64,000 nucleotides of DNA from Peribacillus sp. FSL P2-0133 (GCF_037975445.1 NZ_CP150254.1:866001-930000), one strand, 5' to 3'. Shown: positions 10,250 through 19,304, counted from the first letter of the stretch. Numbers and translations are program-made. The notes: a model not told the origin generated them from the sequence alone.

Positions 10250-10945
10250 ATGAAATACGAGATTATCTTATTTGATGTTGATGATACATTGCTAGACTTT
10301 GGGATATCGGAAAAAAAAGCACTGCATGAAGTCTTCTTGGAGTTCGGTTTGCCCACAGGGGCGGAGGATTATGCGGGATGCTACCAAGAAATCAGCCAGG
10401 TATTATGGAGGGACTTGGAACAGGGGCGTATTGATTTAACAAATCTGGGAGTGGAAAGGTTCAAGCGATTGTTCCTGAAGCATGGGCTTGATATCGATGC
10501 GGATGCGTTCAGCGGTGCGTACCTTGGACATTTGGGAAAGGAAATACATCTTCTGCCCGGGGCTTTAGAGGTTTGTGAGAAGCTTGGAGGATGCCGGCTG
10601 GCTATTATAACAAATGGCTTCACAACAGTGCAGACAGCAAGAATCGGGGGGTCACCCCTTTGCAATACCTTTGAGACTTTGATAATTTCACAAGAGGCTG
10701 GGTTTCAGAAGCCTGATAGAGGGATTTTTGATTATGCATTTTCCAAGTTAAAGATCACGGATATATCGAAAGCGTTGATGGTGGGTGACTCCTTGACATC
10801 AGATATACAGGGCGGTTTGAATTATGGAATGGATACATGCTGGTACAATCCCCATCAAAAGGATAATAATCTGGGAATCAAGCCCACATATGAAATCCGG
10901 ACGCTTTCTGATCTTTTGGATATTGTAGGAAGCAAGGAAGTATAG
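10250..10945 (+). CDS. HAD-family phosphatase, YfnB/YjjG type
   Basis: 231 residues from ATG 10250, behind GGAGG with 5-base spacing; an upstream GTG at 10214 is in frame but unlikely. HAD motif I is FDVDDTLLD (nucleophile D9, acid D11), motif II TNGFT, motif III lysine in QKPD, and motif IV GDSLTSDIQGG. The helical cap between motifs I and II is the C1 type of YjjG-like nucleotidases. These dephosphorylate nucleotides or other phosphorylated metabolites in the cytoplasm. It is monocistronic between two strong terminators and is probably a housekeeping gene. Confidence 0.87.
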   Translation: MKYEIILFDVDDTLLDFGISEKKALHEVFLEFGLPTGAEDYAGCYQEISQVLWRDLEQGRIDLTNLGVERFKRLFLKHGLDIDADAFSGAYLGHLGKEIHLLPGALEVCEKLGGCRLAIITNGFTTVQTARIGGSPLCNTFETLIISQEAGFQKPDRGIFDYAFSKLKITDISKALMVGDSLTSDIQGGLNYGMDTCWYNPHQKDNNLGIKPTYEIRTLSDLLDIVGSKEV

Positions 10946-10963
10946 CGAGGTATATGCATTCAA

Positions 10964-11011
10964 AATAACAGAGGCCGCTCGTCCGTGATAGGACGTGCAG
11001 CCTCTGTTATT
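10964..11011. terminator. bidirectional terminator between convergent genes
   Basis: AATAACAGAGGC and GCCTCTGTTATT form a perfect 12-bp stem, with A/T-rich flanks on both sides. It serves both the HAD gene and the leftward MHS transporter. Confidence 0.8.
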
Positions 11012-11033
11012 ACTCATGCCAGAGATTTTATAA

Positions 11034-12332
11034 TCAGTTCAAATCCAGCTCATGTGGTTTGAGTGTTTTATCCTTTTCCATCCTTCTGCTGAAATGCGGT
11101 GATAATATACAAAGCGCCAGGGAAATTGCGAGACCTGCCATCATGAATCCGCCAAATACCAAAGGGGATGGGCCATATGATTCAGCCATGGCAGTCCAGA
11201 TGAGCGGACCGAAACCTGCAATGGCTGCCGCGACCTGATAACCGACAGATAATCCAGTATAACGGACCTTGGCTGGAAAGAGCTCTGAGAATAATGTCCC
11301 TTGTGTAGAAAAAATGGCTCCCCAGATGACGCCGAGTACAACTGCCTGCATAATGTAGAACCAGCCAACCCCACGCCCAATCATTGTGAAATATGGGATG
11401 GCCAAGACGAAAAGGAGAATCAGGCCCCCAAAATAGATGATTTTTCGATTGATGAAATCTGAAATGTAACCAATGACAGGAATGGTAATTAGCATTGTAG
11501 CGCAGCCAATCGTTAAACCGGTAAGGGCTGAATCTTTGGAATAACCAAAATACAGTGTAGTAAAGACGAGAACATAGGACATGATGAATACATTGAAGAA
11601 CCCGTCCCCAATTTTTAGTCCGATCACTTGCAGCACACTTCTCCAATCGTGTTTCAACGTTTCAATAATGGGAACCTTCGCAAGATCACCGCTATCTTTC
11701 TGCTGCTGGAACTCCGGCGTTTCTTCAATGCCACTCCTTACCCAGATTGCCAATGCGATCAGAACACCGCTTAAAAGAAATGGAATCCGCCAACCCCAAG
11801 CTAAAAATTGGGCATCGGTTGTCAAGGAACTGATAAGGGTTAGGCTGAATGAACCGGCAACCAAACCGATGGGGACCCCTAGTTGGGGAATGGATCCATA
11901 TAACCCACGGACACCCTTTGGAGCAGATTCCGTTGCCAATAGGATGGCTCCGCCCCATTCACCTCCCAAGGAAATTCCTTGAATCAACCTCAGCACCACC
12001 AAGATGGCGGGGGCGGCCAACCCAACCTGGGTATAAGTGGGAAGAACACCGATAAGCATTGAACTCCCTCCCATACCAATAAGGGTGAACATGAGTGCTG
12101 CCTTTCGTCCGATGCGATCACCCATATGGCCGAATAGGATACTTCCGATTGGCCGGGCAGCGTAACCAGCCCCGAAAGTGACAAAGGCGAGAAGAAGTGA
12201 AATCGCAGGATCATGATTGGGAAAGAATAGAGTTGTAAAAACTAGGCCTGTTGCTGTCCCGTATAAATAGAAATCATACCACTCAATAACGGAACCAGCT
12301 AAACTAGCGAAAAGAACGCGACTTTTTTTCAT
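11034..12332 (-). CDS. MFS transporter, metabolite:H+ symporter (MHS) family
   Basis: A 432-residue, 12-helix permease. The N-terminus GSVIEWYDFYLYGTATGL is the signature of the MHS branch (ShiA, ProP, KgtP), and the loop 2-3 motif reads GHMGDRIGRKAALM. Members import shikimate, betaine/proline, dicarboxylates or related acids with protons. It starts at ATG 12332 behind AAAGGAG. It stands alone between a terminator and a 450-bp promoter region. Import of a compound for the nearby catabolic operons is plausible, but nothing in the sequence names the substrate. Confidence 0.87.
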   Translation of the reverse strand: MKKSRVLFASLAGSVIEWYDFYLYGTATGLVFTTLFFPNHDPAISLLLAFVTFGAGYAARPIGSILFGHMGDRIGRKAALMFTLIGMGGSSMLIGVLPTYTQVGLAAPAILVVLRLIQGISLGGEWGGAILLATESAPKGVRGLYGSIPQLGVPIGLVAGSFSLTLISSLTTDAQFLAWGWRIPFLLSGVLIALAIWVRSGIEETPEFQQQKDSGDLAKVPIIETLKHDWRSVLQVIGLKIGDGFFNVFIMSYVLVFTTLYFGYSKDSALTGLTIGCATMLITIPVIGYISDFINRKIIYFGGLILLFVLAIPYFTMIGRGVGWFYIMQAVVLGVIWGAIFSTQGTLFSELFPAKVRYTGLSVGYQVAAAIAGFGPLIWTAMAESYGPSPLVFGGFMMAGLAISLALCILSPHFSRRMEKDKTLKPHELDLN

Positions 12333-12782
12333 GGAAATGCTCCTTTAATGCGTAGTATTTCATCAAAATTGTTTACAGCAATAAATAAAGCTGAAATGAA
12401 CAATAATGATGCTTAAGGAATATAAGTAAAAAAATGGATTATTTAGATTATTTTAGAGGGCCTTTCCATACCGGTCAATATATTTCTGATTTTTCTGAAA
12501 AAATGAAGCGAATAACATAGCTCTCATCACCTGTATTGGAATATAATTCGTTCTAAAGTAATGGGAATAATGATTTAATCTTCCCGGATAAAATGAAAAA
12601 GTCTTAACTAAGGTGGAGAATTAAACTCAAAACATTTAGAATTTTTTATGTATAGAAGAGTGGCAAAGTGGAAATCATGTGGATAAGGAAATGAAAAAGA
12701 GGAAAGGATAAGATTTAAAGAAATAATAATAATCTCCAAGTTATTTAGTATAATAGAAAAAAGGTTAAGGAGTTGGTTTCGT
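12333..12782. other. intergenic region between divergent genes
   Basis: An A/T-rich region without a convincing frame. It should hold the promoter of the leftward transporter and, near 12749-12755 (AGTATAAT), a -10 element for the small IDEAL gene. I see no sigma-54 or cre match on either strand. Confidence 0.5.
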
Positions 12783-12962
12783 ATGGAGAAGCAATTGCCA
12801 GGAACATCGCTTGAACCTGAAGAGATGGCTGAAATGGTTTTAAAAAAGGCCCTTAGTGATTACCGGAGAGCACAAATCGAAAAAGAAATCGATGACTCAT
12901 TAAGAAATCGTGATAAGGAAGAGTTCCTTCGTTTAACTGAAATATTGAAGGGCATTTCATGA
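12783..12962 (+). CDS. IDEAL-domain small protein
   Basis: A 59-residue acidic protein starting MEKQLPGTS, with an AAGGAG ribosome site 10 bases upstream. The C-terminal half (IEKEIDDSLRNRDKEEFLRL) fits the short IDEAL domain (I/L-D-E/D-A-L, then D-K-E-x-F) found at the end of several Bacillus proteins such as YpiB. The first half is helical with no recognisable motif. Function is unknown; IDEAL segments are thought to mediate protein contacts. It is followed within 160 bp by a cre-bearing promoter. Confidence 0.72.
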   Translation: MEKQLPGTSLEPEEMAEMVLKKALSDYRRAQIEKEIDDSLRNRDKEEFLRLTEILKGIS

Positions 12963-13111
12963 AATTTCATACACTGTGAACAAGACAAGTAGTAATGATA
13001 TTGAAAGTACACCTAAAAGCCAGCACTGCTTGATAATTTAAATATGATGAAGATGAAGCTTTATATAACTGGAACATTCTAATTAAATAGCAATCTATAG
13101 TATTATAATAT

Positions 13112-13140
13112 TTTACATTGTAAGCGCTTTCTTGTATAAT
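13112..13140 (+). promoter_or_regulatory. sigma-A promoter with embedded cre site
   Basis: TTTACA, a 17-bp spacer and TATAAT form a good sigma-A promoter. The spacer and -10 edge carry TGTAAGCGCTTTCT (13119-13132), a 13/14 match to the cre consensus. A cre between -35 and -10 normally means repression by CcpA on glucose. The transcript would start near 13147 and run ~105 nt to the 42-codon gene at 13252. Confidence 0.72.
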
Positions 13141-13251
13141 CAAATAAAGAAAACGATGGAGAGTAGATGTAAGTGGACTAATGGCGGGATACACAGGTAT
13201 TAGTGACTGAAATGTTCATGCACCGGGATAATACTAAAAGGGGGAAAAGAT

Positions 13252-13380
13252 ATGAAAAAGGATGGAGTGTCGTTAATTGAATTTGTTCAGGATGATCGAT
13301 TTGAACTGAGCTCCTATATTACTTCTTTATTTAACAAACTTAATGACTATGTTCCCAAAAGTCTTAAAGATAAAAGGTGA
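13252..13380 (+). CDS. 42-residue peptide of unknown function behind a cre-controlled promoter
   Basis: The frame MKKDGVSLIEFVQDD... ends in PKSLKDKR and has a strong ribosome site (AGGGGGAAAAG) 4-5 bases before the ATG. It is preceded by the cre-overlapped promoter and followed within 10 bp by a terminator, so it forms a complete small transcription unit of about 290 nt. I do not recognise the sequence. It has no signal peptide, no membrane segment and no cysteines, and its middle (FELSSYITSLFNKLNDYV) is likely helical. It could be a regulatory peptide, or an sRNA with a coding segment in the manner of SR1/SR1P, but no similarity to SR1P is visible. Confidence 0.6.
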   Translation: MKKDGVSLIEFVQDDRFELSSYITSLFNKLNDYVPKSLKDKR

Positions 13381-13388
13381 ATGACAAT

Positions 13389-13434
13389 AAAAAATGGGTC
13401 AGGAAGATCTGCATGACTTTCTGATTCATTTTTT
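13389..13434 (+). terminator. Rho-independent terminator of the small peptide unit
   Basis: AAAAAATGGGTCAGGAAG pairs with CTTTCTGATTCATTTTTT (with G-U pairs) around a 10-nt loop and ends in six Ts. Confidence 0.75.
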
Positions 13435-13513
13435 ATTTTGTTTTTGGGATTTAGAGTTCTGAGGCCCCAAGTCAAAGGCGCAATAATTGATAATGAGCAT
13501 CGTTATCGACTAG

Positions 13514-13714
13514 GTGAAAAAAGTGCGACGCGGCGATGAAGAGGTCATCATTATGATCAATTGGGAGTCGGAGGCGCATTGGAAGCAGTGGGAAAAGAGT
13601 GAAGCCCATATCGCAGGCCATAAAGCAAACCTTGGGAAACCAAAGCCTGAATATATCGTCAGTTCGGAAGGATCATTATATGAAGTGAAGGCTATTAAAA
13701 AGGCAGTGAAATAA
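13514..13714 (+). pseudogene. antibiotic-biosynthesis-monooxygenase-like protein, C-terminal remnant
   Basis: The open frame encodes only the C-terminal ~65 residues of an ABM-fold (heme-degrading monooxygenase, HmoA/IsdG-like) protein; EAHWKQWEKSEAHIAGHKA is typical of that region. The N-terminal ~45 residues of the fold are missing, no proper ribosome site precedes the GTG at 13514, and the upstream sequence is not recognisable. It lies in a run of decayed genes and is most likely non-functional. Confidence 0.65.
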
Positions 13715-13855
13715 CTTACTATCCTTTTTTTTAGATTCCGTACATTAGAAAAGTTAAGTTACTGGGTGGAATATCACATTTCTCAACTATCGTGTCGCAT
13801 AGGGATGCGGAATGGTGGCCGTTCACATACAATAGCTTACCTTCACTAAAAATTC

Positions 13856-13883
13856 AGGCTCCCATTATGGGTGCCTCTTTTTG
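13856..13883 (+). terminator. Rho-independent terminator
   Basis: AGGCTCCCAT and ATGGGTGCCT form a stem with one mismatch, followed by CTTTTTG. It lies downstream of the ABM remnant and resembles the hairpin at 14460, which may be its diverged copy. Confidence 0.6.
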
Positions 13884-14239
13884 TTGATGGAATCATCTCA
13901 AAATAGGTTTATGTTATTCCTAATCTGCTGATATAGTAAAATATTTTTTTAGAATGGTGTCTTTGATGGAAAAGTGAAGAGTGGGAGAGCAGGAAGGTCG
14001 TTTAGTATGTTAATATTTATGAACTAATAAGTGGTTTAGTTCTAAGGATGGCTAGGATTCCTAAGATAAAATCAATTAAGTTTAGAAATATTAATATTTA
14101 AAAATACCATTAAGATGTCTTTAAAGTAGTGGTTAGTTTATCTGAAACCAAGACCGGTCCCAGTTGGGATTTGATTACGATTCGTGCGCCAGGTTAGGTG
14201 TTCACCTTTTTCTTCAGGTGGAACCCCTGAAAGAAATGA

Positions 14240-14426
14240 AATCGATTTTATTTGACGACGATCCTTATATTGCTTGATGGTCAAAAAAAATACTAAAAAG
14301 GCAACGAACCTATTGCTGACATTAATGAAAGGCGGAACCATTGAAAAGAAAAAATTCGTTCTGGAAGATGAGTTGATCATCCGCGAATCTTGCGGTTCCA
14401 AATTGGAAAAAAGCTTGAATGCATAA
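14240..14426 (+). pseudogene. LacI/GalR-family repressor, decayed C-terminal end
   Basis: Two frames together recall the C-terminus of a LacI-family repressor. FDDDPYIA (about 14249-14273) corresponds to the conserved 'FDD' segment; after a frame change, ATNLLLTLMKGGTIEKKKF leads to LEDELIIRESCGS, the classical LacI-family ending. There is no start, no HTH and at least one frameshift, so it is a remnant. Confidence 0.6.
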
Positions 14427-14459
14427 AATGTTTGACAAGATTGCTATGTTAGTAATTGA

Positions 14460-14485
14460 AGGCTTCCATTTATGGGAGCCTTTTT
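14460..14485 (+). terminator. Rho-independent terminator
   Basis: AGGCTTCCAT and ATGGGAGCCT pair around a 2-nt loop and are followed by TTTTTG. It sits just after the LacI remnant and was probably its terminator. Confidence 0.72.
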
Positions 14486-14575
14486 GCATGTCGACTAAGA
14501 TGTGAAAAAACCCATTTTTGGGGAAACATACAAGGATGAATTTTTCAGTATGAATTATTGAGTCTATAAAGCAGA

Positions 14576-14736
14576 GAAACAACCGGAGTTACAGGAGCGA
14601 TAGGAATAACAGGTGAAACCGGTCCAACAGGAATAGTGGGGGCAACCGGTTTCCGCTTATGAGTAACAAAAATTCAGGGTCATTCACAGTGAATGGAACC
14701 AACACTGTGTTTACCGTTCCTGTGAATGGTCGCTAA
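14576..14736 (+). pseudogene. collagen-like (G-x-T) exosporium-type protein remnant
   Basis: From 14576 one frame encodes eight Gly-x-x triplets rich in threonine (TGVTGAIGITGETGPTGIVG) and stops at 14660. A shift of two bases gives a C-terminal tail (SGSFTVNGTNTVFTVPVNGR) ending at 14736. The G-x-T repeat is typical of BclA-like spore-surface proteins of Bacillus. There is no start, and the frame is broken, so this is a decayed gene. Confidence 0.6.
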
Positions 14737-15020
14737 CAGGTGTTGCAGAAGCTTCACTGACTATCATTCGTTTAATTAATGTAAACTTTAACCGTAATAA
14801 TATGGAAACGTAAATGATATTTGTGAATCCCATTCATCTTGAATGTGGACTTTTTTTGATTGAATGTTTAGGGCTTTTTAATTGGCCTTATTTCCGATTC
14901 AAAGTTTTCACTTTGAATTGCCGGCATATAAGGTTTCAAAAAGCGCCCTTAGCTTGAATTCATTTATGACTAAAGGTTAAGGACCATTCAAGGTCAGCAG
15001 GGATTCTAGTCCAGATGAAA

Positions 15021-16424
15021 TTACAAATACTTTTTGTATTTCTTTAATTTATAGATGACTGTTGGCTGGCTGATGCCCAAATGTTCTGCCATTTCGTATG
15101 TGGTTTTACATTTTTCCCATGCTTTTGCAATCAGTTGCCTTTCAACCTTTTCCAGTGTCTTCTTTAAATCGAAATTCTCTTTACAATCCTGTTCGATTGC
15201 AAGGAAGTTGGAGTCTTCAGGCTGTTCAATTTGCCCTGTGATGGATTGCGGAAGGTGTTCGGGAAATATAATTGGTTCTTCGATGGTCAGGATCAACCGT
15301 TCAATTAAGTTTTCTAATTCCCGTATATTTCCGGGCCAATGATAATGAGTCAAAACTTCATAACTCGATGGATGGATTTTTTTGAATTTCTGGTATTTAT
15401 CACTGGTTTTCTGTAAGTAATGCTGAATTAAGAGAGGGATATCTTCTTTACGTTCATGTAATGCCGGAATTTGGATGGGAATCACATTCAAACGATAAAA
15501 TAAGTCCAATCTAAACTTACCTTGACTTACCATCTCCTTCAAATCTTGATTAGTTGCTGCAACCAGGCGGAAGTTAATATGGTTTTCTTTTTTTCCACCG
15601 ATGCGCTTTATCTTTTTTTCCTGTAATACTTTCAGTAATTTAGCTTGCATGGCAAGTGGGAGTTCCCCGATTTCATCCAAGAAAAGAGTTCCGCTGTCAG
15701 CCTGCTCAATCAGGCCTTGCCTCCCTTGTTTATTTGCCCCTGTAAATGATCCCGGCTCATAGCCAAATATTTCCGATTCAAACAAGCTATCAGGTATCGT
15801 ACTGCAATTCACTTCGATAAAAGGTTCTTTCTTTCGGTTGCTTTGGTCATGAACAGCACGGGCAAAAGTGCTTTTCCCTACCCCGGAAGGTCCTAATAAG
15901 AGAATCGTGGCATCGGTTTTTGCAACATTATGGATCGTTTTTAAAATATGCTTCGTTTCATTACTTCTAGCAATCAAATAATGGTAATCCAGTTCCTTTT
16001 CTCTTAAATCCTCGACTTCCGTTTGATAGCCTTTTACTTTTCGTTGTAATTGTTCAAATTGATCCTGCAATTGCAGGATCTCGGTTTGATCCTGACCATA
16101 GCTGATTACCCTAACGAGTAGTCCTTCCTTATTAAAAATGGGATAGCCAGTCGACATGACAACATGACCCGTTTTCGTTTCCTGCATTATGCGCTTCGCT
16201 TTCTTTTCTTTTAAAACAATCGCATTGATGGAAGGTGTGAGAAGGCCCTCGCTTTCTAATTGATAGACGGAGGTACCGATATAAGAGTCACTTTCCATAC
16301 CATAAATCTCCCAAAGCTTTGGGTTGGAATATAAAATGATTCCATCTTGATCGGTAATGAGAATGTTATTATTCGATGTTTCAATAATCTTATTTAGTTC
16401 TTCCTCCAGCATGTCGTCGTACAT
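15021..16424 (-). CDS. sigma-54-dependent PAS/AAA+/Fis activator
   Basis: 467 residues in three parts. A PAS sensor (about 8-115; ILITDQDGIILYSNPKLWEI) is followed by a short coiled-coil linker (~118-150). The AAA+ domain (~155-385) has Walker A GPSGVGKS, the sigma-54 contact loop GSFTGA (Ser for the usual Ala) and Walker B GTLFLDEIG. A C-terminal Fis-type HTH (AEHLGISQPTVIYKLKKY) completes it. It activates sigma-54 promoters after sensing a ligand through PAS. It is divergent from the ureohydrolase operon, whose promoter at 16585 and inverted repeat at 16515 lie in the shared intergenic region, so it is almost certainly that operon's regulator. It is a paralogue of the truncated activator at the left edge. 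Confidence 0.92.
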   Translation of the reverse strand: MYDDMLEEELNKIIETSNNNILITDQDGIILYSNPKLWEIYGMESDSYIGTSVYQLESEGLLTPSINAIVLKEKKAKRIMQETKTGHVVMSTGYPIFNKEGLLVRVISYGQDQTEILQLQDQFEQLQRKVKGYQTEVEDLREKELDYHYLIARSNETKHILKTIHNVAKTDATILLLGPSGVGKSTFARAVHDQSNRKKEPFIEVNCSTIPDSLFESEIFGYEPGSFTGANKQGRQGLIEQADSGTLFLDEIGELPLAMQAKLLKVLQEKKIKRIGGKKENHINFRLVAATNQDLKEMVSQGKFRLDLFYRLNVIPIQIPALHERKEDIPLLIQHYLQKTSDKYQKFKKIHPSSYEVLTHYHWPGNIRELENLIERLILTIEEPIIFPEHLPQSITGQIEQPEDSNFLAIEQDCKENFDLKKTLEKVERQLIAKAWEKCKTTYEMAEHLGISQPTVIYKLKKYKKYL

Positions 16425-16514
16425 ACATTCCGCTCCTTTCGGTTTTGGGATGCTGTTTAATTAAAATATAAATCAAATAGTCTAAATAATCAAAAATTAA
16501 ATCAAAAAACAAGA

Positions 16515-16538
16515 AAATGATTAAGTTTTTAATCATTT
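16515..16538. promoter_or_regulatory. perfect inverted repeat, likely activator binding site
   Basis: AAATGATTAA-GTTT-TTAATCATTT has perfect 10-bp arms. Its centre is about 85 bp upstream of the start predicted from the sigma-54 promoter at 16585, a normal enhancer distance. It differs in sequence from the repeat at 594, as expected for a different activator. Confidence 0.65.
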
Positions 16539-16584
16539 GATGAAACAAAATAATGAAAAGCCTTATATACCGCAGCGAAATAGT

Positions 16585-16600
16585 TGGCCTGAATCTTGCT
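16585..16600 (+). promoter_or_regulatory. sigma-54 promoter of the ureohydrolase operon
   Basis: TGGCCTGAATCTTGCT has GG and GC elements at the correct spacing and the TTGCW end; positions five and six depart from consensus. With the divergent AAA+ activator gene and the inverted repeat upstream, the call is well supported. The start would be near 16611, 129 nt before the first gene. Confidence 0.82.
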
Positions 16601-16739
16601 TAAGTAAAAGGTAAGAAGAGAATTTCCAAACAAGGTGTTGTATATGTCCATTCTATTTGGATGGAAGTTTGTATGGCATCTGCCATTGCAGTGGAGTGAA
16701 AAATAATAATAGCAGAATTAGAATTTAGGAGGATGTTAC

Positions 16740-17738
16740 ATGATGAAGTATCAACCGAAAGACTCATTCAAATCACCCCGTTTTTGTGGAGTGCGTACGT
16801 TTATGAGGCTCCCATTTGTTGAACGGGTAGATGAACATATGGATTTTGTCATTACGGGAATTCCATTTGATTCCGGGCAATCATTTAGAACGGGTGCGAG
16901 ATTCGGACCAGAAGCCATTCGCGATTTTTCCATCCTTTTACGCCCTTATAATCCAGAACAAGATATTAATATTTTTGATTACATATCAGGGATTGATTAT
17001 GGGGATATTCCGATCATTCCGGGCTATATTTCAGAAACGTATAAAAAGATCGAGGAAGAGCTTACTCCTGTCATTGAAAAAGGGATCATTCCCATTTCAT
17101 TAGGGGGCGATCATTCTATCACTCTAGGGGAGCTGCGTGCAATCGTAAAAAAACATGGACCGGTTGCCCTGCTTCAATTCGATGCTCACTCAGATACTTG
17201 GGATAGTTATTTCGATCAAAAGTACAATCATGGCACCGTTTTTCGCCGCGCAATAGAAGAGGGTCTCATCGATGTATCGCGATCTCTCCAAATTGGTATG
17301 AGGGGTGGTCTTTACGGGCCGGAAGACCTTCAGGATGCTCGGGATTTAGGCTTGGGTGTTTATACGACGAACGATTATAAACGAATCGGCGTCGAAAAAA
17401 TGCTAGAGGTCATTCACGAGCGAGTTGCTGACGGGCCTGTCTTTTTATCTTTTGATATTGATTTTTTAGATCCCGTTTATGCACCTGGAACGGGGACACC
17501 GGAAGTTTCAGGGGCCAGCATTGATGATGCTTTAAGCTTAGTAAGAGGATTGACGAATATAGATTTTGTCGGATTCGATCTTGTTGAGGTTTTACCTGCA
17601 TATGATCATGGACAAATCACGGCTGCCGCAGCAGCTAATATTGTCTATGAATTCATCACACTCATCGCTCTCGCAAAAAAAGGGAAACTGGAGAAAAAAG
17701 AGAGAGCCGGAGATTTGGAAACACAGCTTAACAATTAA
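16740..17738 (+). CDS. ureohydrolase (agmatinase/arginase family)
   Basis: A 332-residue binuclear Mn2+ (or Ni2+) amidinohydrolase. All metal motifs are present: SLGGDHSITLG, FDAHSDTWD and SFDIDFLDPVYAPGTGTPE. The family splits a guanidino group to an amine and urea; agmatine, guanidinobutyrate, guanidinopropionate and arginine are known substrates. The closest motif pattern is agmatinase-like, but its partners are not those of polyamine or arginine metabolism. It is the first gene of a sigma-54 operon with a symporter, a class II aldolase and a hydroxyacid dehydrogenase. Tandem ATGs follow TTTAGGAGG. A small intercistronic hairpin (17759-17789) follows. Confidence 0.87.
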   Translation: MMKYQPKDSFKSPRFCGVRTFMRLPFVERVDEHMDFVITGIPFDSGQSFRTGARFGPEAIRDFSILLRPYNPEQDINIFDYISGIDYGDIPIIPGYISETYKKIEEELTPVIEKGIIPISLGGDHSITLGELRAIVKKHGPVALLQFDAHSDTWDSYFDQKYNHGTVFRRAIEEGLIDVSRSLQIGMRGGLYGPEDLQDARDLGLGVYTTNDYKRIGVEKMLEVIHERVADGPVFLSFDIDFLDPVYAPGTGTPEVSGASIDDALSLVRGLTNIDFVGFDLVEVLPAYDHGQITAAAAANIVYEFITLIALAKKGKLEKKERAGDLETQLNN

Positions 17739-17838
17739 TTCCTCATTTTTACTGGAAAGAAGGAAGGTATCGGTGAAATCCCTTCCTTCCCTCTTTACAA
17801 AGCGATAGAACATAAAAAGCCCAAAAGGAGATGTATAA

Positions 17839-19260
17839 ATGCATATTTTGGATATATCGATCATGATTCTATATTTTTCTGTTTTAATCATTGTGGGAGT
17901 AATCGGATCCAAACGGGCAAAGACAGCAGATGATTTCATTGTGGCAGGACGTAATCTCGGTCATTTTATGTATTTATCCTGTTTAGCTGCTGTGATATTA
18001 GGGGGAGCTTCTACTCTAGGAACAGCAAAGTTAGGTTATCAGTTTGGGATATCCGGTATTTGGCTAGTGGTGATGATTGGGCTCGGGATTATCGCAATCG
18101 GGTTGTTTTTAACGAATAAGATCTTTGATTTAAAAGTACTGACGATCAGTGAAATGCTTGAGAAGCGTTACAATTCTCAAACCCAATTGGTAAGTGCCTT
18201 GGTCTCGGTTATCTATACATTCATGCTGACTGTAACGCAAGTGATCGGGATGGGGACGATATTACATGTTTTGGCTGGTTGGAATTTAACAGTTTCCATG
18301 ATAGTCGGAGGTGGAATCGTTTTATTTTATACAATATTAGGAGGAATGTGGTCAGTCACCATGACTGATGTAGTACAATTCGTCATCATGACGGTCGGGA
18401 TTTTCTTTATCATGCTCCCAATGAGTATCTCTAAGGCAGGAGGGTGGAGCTCACTTAAAGAAAATCTCCCTGCATCACATTTTGAGTTAGGCAACATTGG
18501 CGGAGAGACCATTTTTCAATATTTTTTACTTTTTACTTTAGGTGTAGTTGTTGGACAAGATATTTGGCAGCGTCTTTTTACCGCACGAACCAAAGCGGTC
18601 TCTCGTGGCGGTACGGTTGGAGCTGGAATATATAGTGTTTTTTACGCGATTGCAATAAGTATCATAGGAATGTGCGCTTTTATTATTCTTCCTAATTTAG
18701 GAGATCCACAAAATGCATTTACTAGTATAGCAATGGAAACTCTACCTGCTGGCCTATTGGGGGTTGTCATTGCAAGTGTGGCCTCAGCCCTAATGTCCAC
18801 TGCTTCAGGAACATTGCTGGCTTCATCCACTTTGGTTGTTAATGACATCATTAAAAAATACATCGGCCCAGGAATGAGTGAACGACAATTTTTAAAAACA
18901 TCACGGTATACTACTTTAACGATTGGTGTATTGACCATAATCGTTGCGATATGGATACAAGATATTTTAGTTGCACTGGATGTAGCTTACGCAATCTTAT
19001 CCGGCGCTGTGTTCTTTCCAATCATTCTTGGCTTCTTTTGGAAGAGAGTCACGGCTAAAGCGGCATTCTACTCCATTCTAGCTAGCATGATCGTTATTAT
19101 TGTTGGATTGGTCATTAAAGGACCCTCCTCCACTCAACCCATTCTATACGGACTCGCTACTAGTTTTGTCGTGATCACTACCCTTACTTTCCTTAGCCCC
19201 AATAATGAGGTAAAGCAAGATGTAAAGGAGAAAGCGGACATGGACACCCTGGCTAATTGA
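17839..19260 (+). CDS. sodium:solute symporter (SSS family)
   Basis: A 473-residue transporter with about 13 helices. FIVAGRNLGHFMYLSCLAA is the Na+-site helix, and ILGGMWSVTMTDVVQF is the second conserved block. Translation starts behind AAGGAG. It is more distant from the two DUF3311-linked symporters in this window and has no small partner gene. Its place after the ureohydrolase suggests it imports that enzyme's substrate. The hairpin before it could tune expression relative to the first gene. Confidence 0.87.
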   Translation: MHILDISIMILYFSVLIIVGVIGSKRAKTADDFIVAGRNLGHFMYLSCLAAVILGGASTLGTAKLGYQFGISGIWLVVMIGLGIIAIGLFLTNKIFDLKVLTISEMLEKRYNSQTQLVSALVSVIYTFMLTVTQVIGMGTILHVLAGWNLTVSMIVGGGIVLFYTILGGMWSVTMTDVVQFVIMTVGIFFIMLPMSISKAGGWSSLKENLPASHFELGNIGGETIFQYFLLFTLGVVVGQDIWQRLFTARTKAVSRGGTVGAGIYSVFYAIAISIIGMCAFIILPNLGDPQNAFTSIAMETLPAGLLGVVIASVASALMSTASGTLLASSTLVVNDIIKKYIGPGMSERQFLKTSRYTTLTIGVLTIIVAIWIQDILVALDVAYAILSGAVFFPIILGFFWKRVTAKAAFYSILASMIVIIVGLVIKGPSSTQPILYGLATSFVVITTLTFLSPNNEVKQDVKEKADMDTLAN

Positions 19261-19304
19261 TGGTAGGGAAAAAATGAGGAAAAAGAATCGAGGAGGAAAG
19301 AAAA

